Shown here: positions 34,448-44,426 of the stretch, piece by piece
Numbering within the stretch: the first letter of the stretch is position 1
Layout of the letters: the number at the start of each line of letters is the position of its first letter
Origin: Burkholderia arboris
GTDB lineage: Bacteria; Pseudomonadota; Gammaproteobacteria; Burkholderiales; Burkholderiaceae
Length of the DNA stretch: 64,000 nt
Assembly: GCF_902499125.1 (NCBI RefSeq)
Contig: NZ_CABVPX010000006.1
Location: forward strand, 62,001-126,000
Direction of reading: 5' to 3'
The notes under the pieces: generated by a model
Told to the model about the DNA's origin: nothing
Databases searched by the model: none
Seen by the model: only the letters and a program-made list of their open reading frames with translations
Translations under genes and position numbers: made by a program

Positions 34448-37092
34448 GTCATGGCCTCCTCGTCGAACCGGTAAGCGAATTCGCCGTCGGCAGCGCTCAC
34501 CTCGATCGACGCCAGCGCGCGCGCTTCGAGCGTGGCCTGCAGGATCGCGCGGCTGATGCGAGGCATCACGGTGTGCGTGAGAATCGCGTCGACCATGCGG
34601 CCGCCGGATTCAATGGTCCGGCAGCGTTCGACGATCAGCGCGGTCGCCGCGTCGGTGCAGCGCAGCCGGATGCCGTGATGCGCGTCGATCCGCTGCTCGA
34701 TCCGCCGCAACTGCAACGCGACGATGCGCGCGAGCGTCGCGTCGGTGAGCGGGTAGTACGGCACGACGGTGAGCCGGCCGAGCAAGGCGGCCGGGAACAC
34801 GTCGAGCAGCGGCGCGCGCAGCGCATCGGCAAGCGTCTGCACGTCGGGCAGGCGCTCGGGGTCGCGGCACAGCGCCATCATGCGATCGGCGCCGACGTTC
34901 GACGTCAGCAGGATCACGGTGTGCCGGAAATCGATGTCGCGCCCCTCGCCGTCCTCCATCCAGCCTTTGTCGAACACCTGGAAGAAAATCTCGTGCACGT
35001 CGCGGTGCGCCTTCTCGATCTCGTCGAGCAGCACGACGCTGTACGGCCGGCGGCGCACGGCCTCGGTCAGCACCCCGCCCTGCCCGTAGCCGACATAGCC
35101 GGGCGGCGCGCCTTTCAGCGTCGACACCGTGTGTGCTTCCTGAAACTCGCTCATGTTGATCGTGATCGCGTTGTGCTCGCCGCCGTACAACGTGTCGGCC
35201 AGCGCGAGCGCGGTCTCGGTCTTGCCGACGCCGGACGGGCCGCACAGCAGGAACACGCCGTGCGGCTTGGTCGGATCGTCGAGCTTCGCGCGCGCGGTCT
35301 GGATCCGTTCGGCGATCAGTTCGACCGCATGGCGCTGGCCGACGACGCGTTCGCCGAGCGTATCGGCGAGCTTCAGCACGGCCTGCGTTTCGTCGCGCAC
35401 CATCCGGCCGAGCGGAATGCCGGTCCAGTCGGCAACGACGGCCGCCACGGCGTGCGTGTCGACGGCGGGCAGCACGAGCGGCGCATCGCCCTGCAGGTCC
35501 GCTAGCGCCTGCTGGGCGGCGGCGAGACGGGCTTGCGCGGCGGCGCGGGCGTCCGCATCGAGCGCATGCGACGAACCATCGTCGAGCAACAAGGCACGCG
35601 ATTCGTCGATCGACGCCAGCGCATCGCGCTCGGTTTGCCAACGTGCGTCGAGCTGGTCGAGTTCCGCCTGCGCAGCCGAAATCTCGGTGTCGATCGCATC
35701 GCGCCGTGCGGCATCGCCGGTGCCGAGCGCGCACTCGCGCCCGATCCGCGCTTGTTCGACACGCAGGCTGTCGATGCGGCGGCGCGCATCCTCGATCGGC
35801 GCGGGCACCGCGTGCTGGCTGACGGCAACGCGCGCACAGGCCGTATCGAGCAGGCTGATCGCCTTGTCGGGCAACTGCCGCGCGGGGATGTACCGGTGCG
35901 ACAGCGTGACGGCCGCCTGCAGCGCATCGTCGAGCACGAGCACGCGGTGATGCGCCTCGAGCTTCGCGGCCAGGCCGCGCAACATCGTCAGCGCGGCCGC
36001 TTCTTCCGGTTCATGCACGTGGACGAGCTGGAAACGCCGCGTCAGCGCGGGATCCTTCTCGATGTACTGCTTGTACTCGGACCATGTGGTCGCGCCGATC
36101 GTGCGCAGCAGGCCGCGCGCGAGCGCGGGCTTCAGCAGGTTCGCGGCATCGCCGGTGCCGGCTGCGCCGCCCGCGCCGACGAGCGTATGCACTTCGTCGA
36201 TGAACAGGATCGCCGGCCGCTCGGACGACATCGCTTCGTCGATCACGCCGCGCAGCCGGCTCTCGAACTCGCCCTTCACGCTCGCGCCGGCCTGCAGCAG
36301 CCCGATGTCGAGCAGGTACAGCGCGACGCCGCGCAGCGAAGGCGGCACGTCGCCGGCCGCAATCCGCAGCGCGAAGCCTTCCGCGACGGCCGTCTTGCCG
36401 ACGCCGGCCTCGCCGACCAGCAGCGGGTTGTTCTGCCGGCGCCGCAGCAGGATGTCGACGATCTGGCGAATCTCGGCGTCGCGGCCGACGACGGGATCGA
36501 TCTCGCCGGCCCGTGCGCGCGCGGTCAGGTCGACGGCGAAGCGCGCGAGCGCGGCGCCTTCGGCGGCGGTCGCGCCTTGCAACGCCGTGTCGCTATCCTG
36601 CGAAGCCGGTTGCGCCTCCGGCGAACCTTCGACGATCGACGCCAGCTCGTCGGCGAGCACGTCGGGCACGATGCGCTCGAATTCGCGCGTGATCGCCACC
36701 GGCACGTTGCGCAACTGCGGCGTCTTCAGGATCGCGAGCAGCAGCACCGCGCCGCGAATGCGCGTCGCGTCGTATCTGAGCGTCGCATAGACCCACGCGC
36801 GCTCGACCGCGTCGTCGATGTGCACCGACAGGTCCGACACCGAGCCCGCGCCGCGCGGCAGCTTGTCGAGCGCGGCGACGAGCCCGCGGTCGATCACGGC
36901 TTCGTCGATCCCGAAGCGGCGCAGCACGCGCTGCAGGTCGCCGTCCGGCCGCTGCAACATCTGCTTGAACCAGTGCGCGAGTTCGACGTACGGGTTGCCG
37001 CGCAGCCGGCAGAACCCGGTCGCCTGCTCGAGCGTTTCGTAGAGGAACGGGTTCAGTTTCCCGAACAGGTTGACGCGGCCGATATCGGACAT
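34444..37092 (-). CDS. tssH: T6SS AAA+ ATPase ClpV (TssH)
   Basis: The product is 882 residues. The N-terminal domain (1-160) binds the contracted sheath. AAA1 has Walker A 'GEAGVGKTAVAEG' and Walker B 'AILFIDEVH'; a coiled middle domain lies near 400-520; AAA2 has Walker A 'GPSGVGKTETALAL' and Walker B 'SVVLLDEIEKAH'. ClpV disassembles the contracted TssB/TssC sheath so that subunits are reused. It lies between tssG and vgrG with tight spacing. Confidence 0.97.
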   Translation of the reverse strand: MSDIGRVNLFGKLNPFLYETLEQATGFCRLRGNPYVELAHWFKQMLQRPDGDLQRVLRRFGIDEAVIDRGLVAALDKLPRGAGSVSDLSVHIDDAVERAWVYATLRYDATRIRGAVLLLAILKTPQLRNVPVAITREFERIVPDVLADELASIVEGSPEAQPASQDSDTALQGATAAEGAALARFAVDLTARARAGEIDPVVGRDAEIRQIVDILLRRRQNNPLLVGEAGVGKTAVAEGFALRIAAGDVPPSLRGVALYLLDIGLLQAGASVKGEFESRLRGVIDEAMSSERPAILFIDEVHTLVGAGGAAGTGDAANLLKPALARGLLRTIGATTWSEYKQYIEKDPALTRRFQLVHVHEPEEAAALTMLRGLAAKLEAHHRVLVLDDALQAAVTLSHRYIPARQLPDKAISLLDTACARVAVSQHAVPAPIEDARRRIDSLRVEQARIGRECALGTGDAARRDAIDTEISAAQAELDQLDARWQTERDALASIDESRALLLDDGSSHALDADARAAAQARLAAAQQALADLQGDAPLVLPAVDTHAVAAVVADWTGIPLGRMVRDETQAVLKLADTLGERVVGQRHAVELIAERIQTARAKLDDPTKPHGVFLLCGPSGVGKTETALALADTLYGGEHNAITINMSEFQEAHTVSTLKGAPPGYVGYGQGGVLTEAVRRRPYSVVLLDEIEKAHRDVHEIFFQVFDKGWMEDGEGRDIDFRHTVILLTSNVGADRMMALCRDPERLPDVQTLADALRAPLLDVFPAALLGRLTVVPYYPLTDATLARIVALQLRRIEQRIDAHHGIRLRCTDAATALIVERCRTIESGGRMVDAILTHTVMPRISRAILQATLEARALASIEVSAADGEFAYRFDEEAMT

Positions 37093-37104
37093 GACGGTTC
37101 CCGG

Positions 37105-38196
37105 TTAGGCGGTTTCGCGATGAAGGGGCGTGCCGCCGCGCCGCACGTCGTAGCGGACGACGAGATCGCGCGCGGGGCCGGGTTCGAGCCGCTGTCCGAG
37201 CCAGGCAGTCCGGCCGATGCCCTGCCGCATGCCGAGCGCGATGGCCGGTACCGCGTCGGCTGCCAGTTCGAGCTGCACGTCCCAGTCGAACTCGATGCCG
37301 ACGTATTCGCGCACCCATTGCGCGAGCTGCCGCGCGTGCGGCCCGCCCGGCAGGAAGCGGCGGTACGCGTCGAGCGACAGCGGGCCGAGCACGATCCGGA
37401 AGCGCGACTGCGCATCGCGCACCGCGACGCCGAGTGCGACGGCGCCGACCCGCATCGTCGGCCGTGTCGCACGAATCGTGCAGCGCTGCGAGCGCTCGAT
37501 CGCGACCCACTGCGGCACGTGCTCGACGATGCGCGCGTCGACGCCGAAATGCCGGCGCAGGATCTGCACGAGTCCTTCCGGGTTACGCGTATGCCGCACG
37601 AGATGGCCAGCATGGAAATAGCGCGCATGCGGCGCCAGCGTGTCGGCGGCGGTTGGCGCGGCAGGTGTGTCGGGATGCGCCGCGCGCCCGATCAGGCTCG
37701 CGATATAGCCGTCGAACCGCGCGCGTTCCGGGCGATCGAGGCTCACCGTCGGCTGGGCGTCGGCCCACGCGCGGTAGAACAGCAGGATCAGCCGGTGATG
37801 GAACAGGTCGGCGAATGCGGCAAACGTCGGATCGTCGTGCTGCGCTGCGCGTTCGTGCGCGTATTCGGTCAGGTGGGTCGGCAGCGGGCCGTTCGGGCCG
37901 AACAGCCCGAAACCGTGGATCGCGATGCGCGGCGGCACGGTGCCGTCCTCGTCGTGGATGCCGGCCAGCATCGACGCGGCGAACGCAAGCGACGGCTGTT
38001 GCCCGAGCCGCACCGGTTCGTCGCGCGGCCGGGTGGCCCGCCCGAGCGGCGCGCGGCCCGGCGACAGTGCGTCGAGCCAGCGCAGCGCCTGGAACAGGTC
38101 GTAGCCGTGCGGCGCGGCACGCAGCCGCGCCCACCACGCGTCGCGGCGTGCGGATTCGGCGTCCGGTTGCATACCGGGTGGCGGTTCGCGCTTCAT
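37105..38196 (-). CDS. tssG: T6SS baseplate subunit TssG
   Basis: The product is 363 residues. 'YDLFQALRWLDALSPGRAPLG', 'FAASMLAGI', 'FGLFGPNGPLPTHLTEYAHER' (in part) and 'FADLFHHRLILLFYRAWADAQP' are hallmarks of the TssG/ImpH/VasB family. It joins TssF, TssE and TssK in the baseplate wedge. The ATG at 38196 overlaps the tssF stop (ATGA). Confidence 0.96.
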   Translation of the reverse strand: MKREPPPGMQPDAESARRDAWWARLRAAPHGYDLFQALRWLDALSPGRAPLGRATRPRDEPVRLGQQPSLAFAASMLAGIHDEDGTVPPRIAIHGFGLFGPNGPLPTHLTEYAHERAAQHDDPTFAAFADLFHHRLILLFYRAWADAQPTVSLDRPERARFDGYIASLIGRAAHPDTPAAPTAADTLAPHARYFHAGHLVRHTRNPEGLVQILRRHFGVDARIVEHVPQWVAIERSQRCTIRATRPTMRVGAVALGVAVRDAQSRFRIVLGPLSLDAYRRFLPGGPHARQLAQWVREYVGIEFDWDVQLELAADAVPAIALGMRQGIGRTAWLGQRLEPGPARDLVVRYDVRRGGTPLHRETA

Positions 38197-40064
38197 ATCG
38201 CCGGCCGCCTGCCGATACGTGCGGGCCAGCGCGCGAGCGTGCCGCGCTGCGCGCTGGTCAGCACGCATTCGGCGAACGCGTTGATCGACACGTGACGCGC
38301 GAAGAACTGTTCGAGCACCGCGCCGAGCAGGAACGGGCTGTCGCCGGAAAACGCATGGTCGTCGACGGTCACGTCGACCTGCACGCCGCGCCCGAACATC
38401 AACGGCCCGGATGCCGGCAGGCGGCGGAATACCGGCGAGAACGCGACGCGCTGCACGCCGTCGATCTGCCGGCGCATCGCGGCGTCGGCGGGATCCGCAT
38501 GCAGGCCGAGCAGTTCGCGCAGCGCATGTGCGCCCTCGTCGTCGTCGAGATCGGTCAGCGTGTGGCGTGCGAGCCCGAGATGGCGGATCAGGCGCCACGC
38601 GGTTTGCGCGTCGGCGATCGGCGGGCGCGGCCGCGACGGGCCGCGGATCGCGACGACACGCTCGACCGGCGCCGACACGCGCAGCGTGAACGTGTTCGCG
38701 TCTCCGGGCGGCTGCAGCAGCACGAGATCGCGGTTCGTGCACAGCGTGTCGGCGGCCAGGTAGCGCATCGTCTCGTCGTACGGCGCGCACTGGCTGTCGA
38801 CGAGCGACACATAGGTCTCGCTACCGACGTAGCCGGTGCGCGTGCCGTTCGCGCGCGCCTGCGCGGACACCAGCCGCGGCTCGCGCCGCACCGTGTAGTA
38901 CGCGCCGTAATTGCCGTCGTCGCCGGCGAACGATGCGTGAAACGGCCTGAATTCGCGCGACTGGCCATCGTCGCGCTGTTCGCTTGCGAGCCGCTGCAGC
39001 GCATAGACCTCGTAGTCGAGCGGCCGGCTGCGATCGACGACGACATGGTGTTCGCGCGCGCCCGGCTGCAGCGGAATGCGATCCGCGCGGCGCGCGAACA
39101 GGTTCACGGCCGGCGTGCAGTTCAGCGCGAGATGGCGTGCGTCGACGGCCGCTTCGAGCGCCGCGTCGTGCCGGTCGAACAGCACGGTCAGCTCGCACTC
39201 GTCGCCGGTCGCACGCGCGAGCGCGGCGCGCAGCCCGCCGATGCTGAAGAACAGGAAGCGCGCCGGAAACGCGAAATACTCGCGCAGTAGCCGGTAACCG
39301 TGGAAGCTGCGGCCGTCGTCGGGCAGGATCGCCTGTGCCGGATCGAAGCCTTCGTGGACGATCGCATCGGCATCGAGCGTATGCAGCCAGCGCGGCGGCT
39401 GCCCCGGGTCGTGGCACACGACGCCGAGCGCATGTGCGGCGATCAGTTCGAGCAGATGCAGCGCGTCGCGCTCGGGGCCGGCGAGATGGAACGTCAGCCG
39501 GTCGAGCGGCAATTGCGACAGTTTGGCGCCGCCGCGCGCCTTCAGCCGGATGCGCAGTGCGCCGCGCACGTCCTGGCGGGCGGCGACGGCGCCACGCGGC
39601 AGCCACGATGGCGCACCGGTGACGGTCGCGGCGGTCAGTTCGAGCGGCCACAGCGTCAGGTCGTGCGCGGTGCGGAATTCGCACGCGGTCTGCTCGGACG
39701 CAACCGGCCGTGCGCGCAGCGCGGTGCCGGCCGGCAGGTGCCAGCCCTGCGCGAGGCTGCCTTCGTTCATCAGCGGCGCGAAGCGCACGATCGCCATCGA
39801 CGGCAGCGGCGCGATATAGCCGGGATACACGGCATCGAGCAACGCCTGCGTGAAGCGCGGAAACTCGGCGTCCATCTTCAGCTGCACGCGTGCGGTGAGG
39901 AAGCTGAAGCCTTCGAGCAGCCGCTCGACGTACGGGTCGGGCGGCCCCGATTCATTGAGCCGCAGCCGCGCGGCGACCTTCGGGAACCGTTGCGCGAATT
40001 CGCCGCCAAGCTCGCGCAGGTACGCGAGTTCGCGGTTGTAGTAGTCGAGCAGGCGCGTATCCAT
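38193..40064 (-). CDS. tssF: T6SS baseplate subunit TssF
   Basis: The product is 623 residues and opens 'MDTRLLDYYNRELAYLRELG', the invariant start of TssF/ImpG/VasA. 'DPYVERLLEGFSFLTARVQ' and 'FPRFTQALLDAVYPGYIAPLPSM' (in part) follow. It binds TssG in the baseplate. The start at 40064 is fixed by the conserved N-terminus. Confidence 0.97.
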   Translation of the reverse strand: MDTRLLDYYNRELAYLRELGGEFAQRFPKVAARLRLNESGPPDPYVERLLEGFSFLTARVQLKMDAEFPRFTQALLDAVYPGYIAPLPSMAIVRFAPLMNEGSLAQGWHLPAGTALRARPVASEQTACEFRTAHDLTLWPLELTAATVTGAPSWLPRGAVAARQDVRGALRIRLKARGGAKLSQLPLDRLTFHLAGPERDALHLLELIAAHALGVVCHDPGQPPRWLHTLDADAIVHEGFDPAQAILPDDGRSFHGYRLLREYFAFPARFLFFSIGGLRAALARATGDECELTVLFDRHDAALEAAVDARHLALNCTPAVNLFARRADRIPLQPGAREHHVVVDRSRPLDYEVYALQRLASEQRDDGQSREFRPFHASFAGDDGNYGAYYTVRREPRLVSAQARANGTRTGYVGSETYVSLVDSQCAPYDETMRYLAADTLCTNRDLVLLQPPGDANTFTLRVSAPVERVVAIRGPSRPRPPIADAQTAWRLIRHLGLARHTLTDLDDDEGAHALRELLGLHADPADAAMRRQIDGVQRVAFSPVFRRLPASGPLMFGRGVQVDVTVDDHAFSGDSPFLLGAVLEQFFARHVSINAFAECVLTSAQRGTLARWPARIGRRPAI

Positions 40065-40068
40065 CGCG

Positions 40069-40617
40069 TCAGCCCCCCGCCACCGATTGCAGCGACATTG
40101 CACCGGTCTCGAGATCGAGGTCGGAGCGCAGCACGAATTCGAGCGGATGCGGGATCGACCACAGCGTGCCGCGGATCTCGAACAGCAGCACGTTGTGGCG
40201 CCGTTCGCCGGCGCGGCCGTCCGGCGCGTCGATCACGCTGCGGACGTCGACGCTGTCGGGTGCGATGCGCGGTTCGAAGCGGACGATCGCGTCCCGGATC
40301 GACGCCTCGACCGACATCCGCTCGACGCCCGACATCGGCTTGCCGACGAGCGGCCGCATCCCGTAGTTGAGCACCGATGCCTGCGCGTGCGCGAACGCTG
40401 ACCAGTCGACGAAGCCGTCCTCGGCGTTGCGTGTGTTGAGCAGCCACGCGAGATCGCGCAGCACGGCCGCACGCAGCCGTTCGGTGCCGATCCATTGCGC
40501 GCCGTGCGCTTCGGCTGCGCGCTGCGGCGCGTCGTCGGTGAGCCGGTCGAGCAACGCCGGCTGCAGCCGGTCGCGCAGGTTGCCCTCCCGGCCGTCGCGG
40601 GTTCGCGGGTCGTCCAT
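40069..40617 (-). CDS. tssE: T6SS baseplate subunit TssE
   Basis: The product is 182 residues, gp25-like. The N-terminal 'LRDRLQPALLDRLTDD' and 'DLAWLLNTRN' and the core 'SVLNYGMRPLVGKPMSG' with 'AIVRFEPRI' match TssE, which starts sheath polymerisation on the baseplate. It lies 16 bases after hcp and four bases before tssF. Confidence 0.96.
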   Translation of the reverse strand: MDDPRTRDGREGNLRDRLQPALLDRLTDDAPQRAAEAHGAQWIGTERLRAAVLRDLAWLLNTRNAEDGFVDWSAFAHAQASVLNYGMRPLVGKPMSGVERMSVEASIRDAIVRFEPRIAPDSVDVRSVIDAPDGRAGERRHNVLLFEIRGTLWSIPHPLEFVLRSDLDLETGAMSLQSVAGG

Positions 40618-40633
40618 GGTCGTCTCCGCGCCG

Positions 40634-41125
40634 TCACATTTCGGTGTTTTCCTTGATGTTCCAGCCGACCGTTACCTCGGCGCCCTTGCCGCCGTTGTCG
40701 TTCTGCTGCCAGTACTGCTTCTTCACCTTCGCGGCCTGAAAGCCGTAGTGCATCATCAACCGGTCGGCGACGTCGCCCGGATCGATGCCCGCGACCTGCG
40801 CGGACGTGACGAGCACCTCCTGCAGCGTCACGCGCATGAACTCGACCTGCGTGCCGCCGGTCTTGCATGCGGAAATCTCGACCGACGACAGATGCTTGCC
40901 GTTCGCGCAGTTCTTGATGATCGCGGGCGCGCCTTTATCCATGTACGCGGCGACGACGAGATCGTTGAAGCTCGCCTTGCCCGCGTTGCCGCCGCTGCCG
41001 CTTGCCATCGCGCCCGGCTGGCTTGCGCCCCACGTGAACGACTGGATGTCGGTCCAGCCCTTGTGTTGCGCGTCCGCCGATTCGCCGGTCACGCCGTCCA
41101 CCTTCATAAACATTGCCACGCCCAT
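40634..41125 (-). CDS. hcp: Hcp tube protein (TssD)
   Basis: The product is 163 residues. 'MFMKVDGVTGESADAQHKGW', 'IQSFTWGASQPG', 'YMDKGAPAIIKNCANGKHL' and the C-terminal 'VKKQYWQQNDNGGKGAEVTVGWN' (in part) are classic Hcp. It forms the hexameric rings of the inner tube. A gap of about 59 bases before it is larger than most in the operon and may hold a separate ribosome-loading or processing site for high expression. Confidence 0.97.
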   Translation of the reverse strand: MGVAMFMKVDGVTGESADAQHKGWTDIQSFTWGASQPGAMASGSGGNAGKASFNDLVVAAYMDKGAPAIIKNCANGKHLSSVEISACKTGGTQVEFMRVTLQEVLVTSAQVAGIDPGDVADRLMMHYGFQAAKVKKQYWQQNDNGGKGAEVTVGWNIKENTEM

Positions 41126-41184
41126 TGCCGTCTCCGTTTCGGTGCGATGTCAGGATGAATGCCGATCGTTGCGCGTGCCGCCGC

Positions 41185-42693
41185 TCACTCGTTCGCCGCC
41201 TTCGCGGTCGGCAGCCGCGAGATGAGCCGCAGCGACACGGTGAGCCCTTCGAGCTGGTAGTGCGGCCTCAGGAAGAATTTCGACGTGTAGTAGCCGGGGT
41301 TGTCCTCGACCTCGTCGACGACCACCTGCGCGGCCGCGAGCGGCTTGCGCGCCTTGGTTTCCTGCGACGAGTTCACGGGATCGCCGTCGACGTAGTTCAT
41401 GATCCAGTCGTTCAGCCAGCGCTCCATGTCGTCGCGTTCGCGGAACGAGCCGATCTTGTCGCGCACGATGCACTTCAGGTAGTGCGCGAAGCGGCAGCAC
41501 GCGAACAGGTACGGCAGGCGGCCGGACAGCCGCGCGTTCGCGGTCGCGTCGGGATCGTGGTATTCGGCCGGCTGGTACAGCGACTGCGCGCCGATGAACG
41601 CCGCGAAATCGGAGTTCTTCCGGTGCACGAACGGCATGAAGCCGTTCTTCGCGAGTTCGGCCTCGCGGCGGTCGCTGATTGCGATCTCGGTCGGGCATTT
41701 CTGGTCGACGCCGCCGTCGTCGGTCGGGAACGTGTGGCTCGGCAGCCCTTCGACGGCCCCGCCCGATTCGACGCCGCGAATCGACGAGCACCAGCCGAAC
41801 TGCTTGAACGAACGGTTGATGTTCGCGGCCATCGCGTAGGCTGAATTCGCCCACGTGTAGCGGTCGTGATTCGCGGCGTCGGTGTCTTCCTCGAAGTCGA
41901 ATTCGTCGACCGGGTTGGTGCGTGCGCCGTACGGCAGCCGCGCGAGAAAGCGCGGCATCGCGAGGCCGACGTAACGCGAATCCTCCGACTGCCGCAGGCT
42001 GCGCCACGCCGCGTACTCGGTGTTCTGGAAGATCTTCGTCAGGTCGCGCGGGTTCGACAATTCCTGCCACGAATCCATCTGCATCAGCTCCGGCGACGCC
42101 CCGGCGATGAACGGCGCATGGGCGGCCGCCGCGATCTTCGACAACTCGCCGAGCATCTCGACGTCCGGCGGGCTGTGGTTGAAATGAAAATCGCCGACCA
42201 GGCAGCCGAACGGCTCGCCGCCGAACTGCCCGTATTCCTCCTCGTAGATCTTGCGGAACAACGGGCTCTGATCCCACGCGACACCCTTGTAGCGCTTCAG
42301 CATTCGCGCGACTTCGTTGCGCGATGCCGGCAGCGCCTTGATCTTCAGCAGCTCGTCGGTCTCGGTGTGCGTGACGAGGTAATGCAGCCCGCGCCACGCG
42401 CCTTCGAGTGTCTGGAATTCGTTGTGGTGCAGGATCTGGTTGATCTGCTCGGACAGCTTGCGATCGATCTCCGCGATGATCTGCTTCACGCTGCCGTACG
42501 CGTCGTTCGTCATGCCGACCGTATGTTCGAGCGCCTGCTGCGCGAGCGTGCGCACCGCGCGCTCGACCGACTCGCGTGCCTCGGCCGTTTTCGGCTTGAA
42601 TTCCTTTTGCAGCAGCGCAGCGAATTCGTCGTGCGCGACGGCCGGCTGCGCAGGCTGGCGCGTATCGGCGCGGGCTTGGACGGGATCATTCAT
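41185..42693 (-). CDS. tssC: T6SS sheath large subunit TssC
   Basis: The product is 502 residues. 'QILHHNEFQTLEGAWRGLHYLV' (in part), 'SPLFRKIYEEEYGQFGGEPFG', 'NRSFKQFGWCSSIRGVESGG' and 'FACCRFAHYLKCIVRDKIGSF' are diagnostic of VipB/TssC. With TssB it makes the contractile sheath. Its ATG lies eight bases inside the end of tssB. Confidence 0.98.
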   Translation of the reverse strand: MNDPVQARADTRQPAQPAVAHDEFAALLQKEFKPKTAEARESVERAVRTLAQQALEHTVGMTNDAYGSVKQIIAEIDRKLSEQINQILHHNEFQTLEGAWRGLHYLVTHTETDELLKIKALPASRNEVARMLKRYKGVAWDQSPLFRKIYEEEYGQFGGEPFGCLVGDFHFNHSPPDVEMLGELSKIAAAAHAPFIAGASPELMQMDSWQELSNPRDLTKIFQNTEYAAWRSLRQSEDSRYVGLAMPRFLARLPYGARTNPVDEFDFEEDTDAANHDRYTWANSAYAMAANINRSFKQFGWCSSIRGVESGGAVEGLPSHTFPTDDGGVDQKCPTEIAISDRREAELAKNGFMPFVHRKNSDFAAFIGAQSLYQPAEYHDPDATANARLSGRLPYLFACCRFAHYLKCIVRDKIGSFRERDDMERWLNDWIMNYVDGDPVNSSQETKARKPLAAAQVVVDEVEDNPGYYTSKFFLRPHYQLEGLTVSLRLISRLPTAKAANE

Positions 42694-43240
42694 CGCGGGC
42701 CTCCGGTTGGGTCGCATCGCCGCCCTGCGCGGGTTCGCGCGGCTCGCGCACGAGCGTTTTCAGCAGGTCGGGATCGTTGATCGCGCGCTCGATCAGCTGC
42801 TCGGCGCCGTGCTTGCCGTCCATGTACGACAGCAGGTTCGACAGCTCGGTGCGCGCCTCCAGCAACCGGCGCAGCGCATCGACGTTGCGTGCGATCGCGG
42901 CCGGCGAGAAATCGTCGATCTGCTCGAACGTCATGTCGACGTTGAGCATCCCGTCGCCCGTCAGCGTATTGGGCACCTGGAACGCGACGCGCGGTGCGAC
43001 CGACTTCATCCGCTCGTCGAAGTTGTCGACGTCGATCTCGAGGAACTTGCGCTCCGGCAGGTCCGGCAGCGGCTCGGCGCGCTTGCCGGCCAGGTCCGAA
43101 ATCACGCCCATCACGAACGGCAACTGCACCTTGCGTTCCGCGCCGTAAGTCTCGACGTCGTACTCGATCTGCACGCGCGGCGCCCGATTGCGTGCGATGA
43201 ATTTCTGTCCGCTGCCCGCCGCCTTGGTTCTGTCCGTCAT
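42686..43240 (-). CDS. tssB: T6SS sheath small subunit TssB
   Basis: The product is 184 residues. 'GSGQKFIARNRAPRVQIEYDV', 'LPFVMGVISDLAG', 'FLEIDVDNFDERMKSVAPR' and 'LTFEQIDDFSP'-like 'MTFEQIDDFSPAAIARN' mark VipA/TssB. The ATG at 43240 is chosen because AAGGAG lies six bases upstream; an ATG at 43255 would be buried in that site. Confidence 0.97.
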   Translation of the reverse strand: MTDRTKAAGSGQKFIARNRAPRVQIEYDVETYGAERKVQLPFVMGVISDLAGKRAEPLPDLPERKFLEIDVDNFDERMKSVAPRVAFQVPNTLTGDGMLNVDMTFEQIDDFSPAAIARNVDALRRLLEARTELSNLLSYMDGKHGAEQLIERAINDPDLLKTLVREPREPAQGGDATQPEARDE

Positions 43241-43313
43241 CGTCCACTCCTTCACATCGATCAGGTTGCGCAGGTCGCCGCCGCCGCCCGCATGGCGGCG
43301 CCGCCGGTTCGTT

Positions 43314-44426
43314 TCATTCGCTTCGCTCGCCGCTCAGCAGGTCCAGCTTCGGCAGGCTTTCCGGCGCGAGGTCGCGGATGATGTCGTAGAAGTCGAGCGC
43401 GAGCAGCCGCTGCGCGCGCCGCAACAGCAGCGGCGCCGGATGGCTCGGCTCGTGCTGCGCGAAATAGCGGCACATCTTGTCCAGGCCGATGCGCACGTCG
43501 TCGCGGCTCGTGATCTCGGCGTCGCGCCATGCGTGAGCGTTCGGCGTGGCCGCCGGCGCAGCGGTTGCCGCGCTGCCAGGCGTGGCCTGCCGTGCGGGCG
43601 TCGCGCCTTCCGGTACGTGCTGCGATGGCTCGGGCAGCGGGACTTCCTGCACGATCCGCCGCAACGCTTTTTCCGCATCGCCCTCATCGGGTACCCATTC
43701 GCGGCCGAGCTTGTCCGCGACGCACGCACGGATCGCATCGAGCGATCGCAACGCGGTGCGGGTTGCGTCGAGCGGCGTCGTGCCGTCGTCGCGCGCGGCC
43801 GACAGCGCGGCGATCAGGCTTTCGCGGCTGCCGGTTGCGACGGCGCCGGTTTCGTCGCGGCCGTCGAGCAGTCGTTCGGCGTCGCGCACGGTCGGCCCGC
43901 CGTCGAACAGTGGCTGGCGGCGCGCCGCGCGTGCGCAGTCGTGCGCGCCGGCCACGTCGGCGAGTGCGTTCATCCGTGGTGTCGGGTCCGGCTCGCCGTC
44001 CGCATCGAGCCGCGGATGCAGGTCGTCCCACCGGTGTTCGAGCAGGTCCGCGACGACCGCGAGCGCGTCCGCATAGCCGGGAATGCCGTGCTGCTCGGTC
44101 CAGCTGCGCGCGAGATATGCGACGACGCGCAGGTCTTTCGTGCGCGCGGACAGCGCAAGTGCAAGCCGCTCGACCGTACGCCAGTCGGGCGCCTCGGCCG
44201 GGATCACGGTGTCGCCGTACTGCTGCTCGGCGCGCGGCGTCGCACGCTCCTGCAGTTGCAGGAACTCGGCGTCGTATTCGAGGTTCGCGCCGCACGGCGC
44301 ATCGGGCGCGACGTCCGCGAGCAGCCGGCCGATCAGGTCGGCGTGCGGCGATGCCGGCACGCCGGGCGATGTCGCGGAAGATTCGGCGGCGGCCAGCGCC
44401 GCCTGGCTGACGTCATTCGAATGCAT
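43314..44426 (-). CDS. tssA: T6SS protein TssA
   Basis: The product is 370 residues with the ImpA N-terminal domain ('DAPCGANLEYDAEFLQLQE', 'WRTVERLALALSARTKDLRV', 'ARSWTEQHGIPGYADAL') and a C-terminal segment 'MCRYFAQHEPSHPAPLLLRRAQRLL' (in part), often seen in TssA of Burkholderia. TssA helps start or cap sheath and tube assembly. Its start lies 14 bases inside the kinase gene. Confidence 0.94.
   Translation of the reverse strand: MHSNDVSQAALAAAESSATSPGVPASPHADLIGRLLADVAPDAPCGANLEYDAEFLQLQERATPRAEQQYGDTVIPAEAPDWRTVERLALALSARTKDLRVVAYLARSWTEQHGIPGYADALAVVADLLEHRWDDLHPRLDADGEPDPTPRMNALADVAGAHDCARAARRQPLFDGGPTVRDAERLLDGRDETGAVATGSRESLIAALSAARDDGTTPLDATRTALRSLDAIRACVADKLGREWVPDEGDAEKALRRIVQEVPLPEPSQHVPEGATPARQATPGSAATAAPAATPNAHAWRDAEITSRDDVRIGLDKMCRYFAQHEPSHPAPLLLRRAQRLLALDFYDIIRDLAPESLPKLDLLSGERSE

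Noticed and set aside
34573..38295. Plus-strand frames of 310 and 920 codons opposite clpV and tssG
   Set aside because: They are mirror frames of genes with strong codon bias; no recognisable domain is present.
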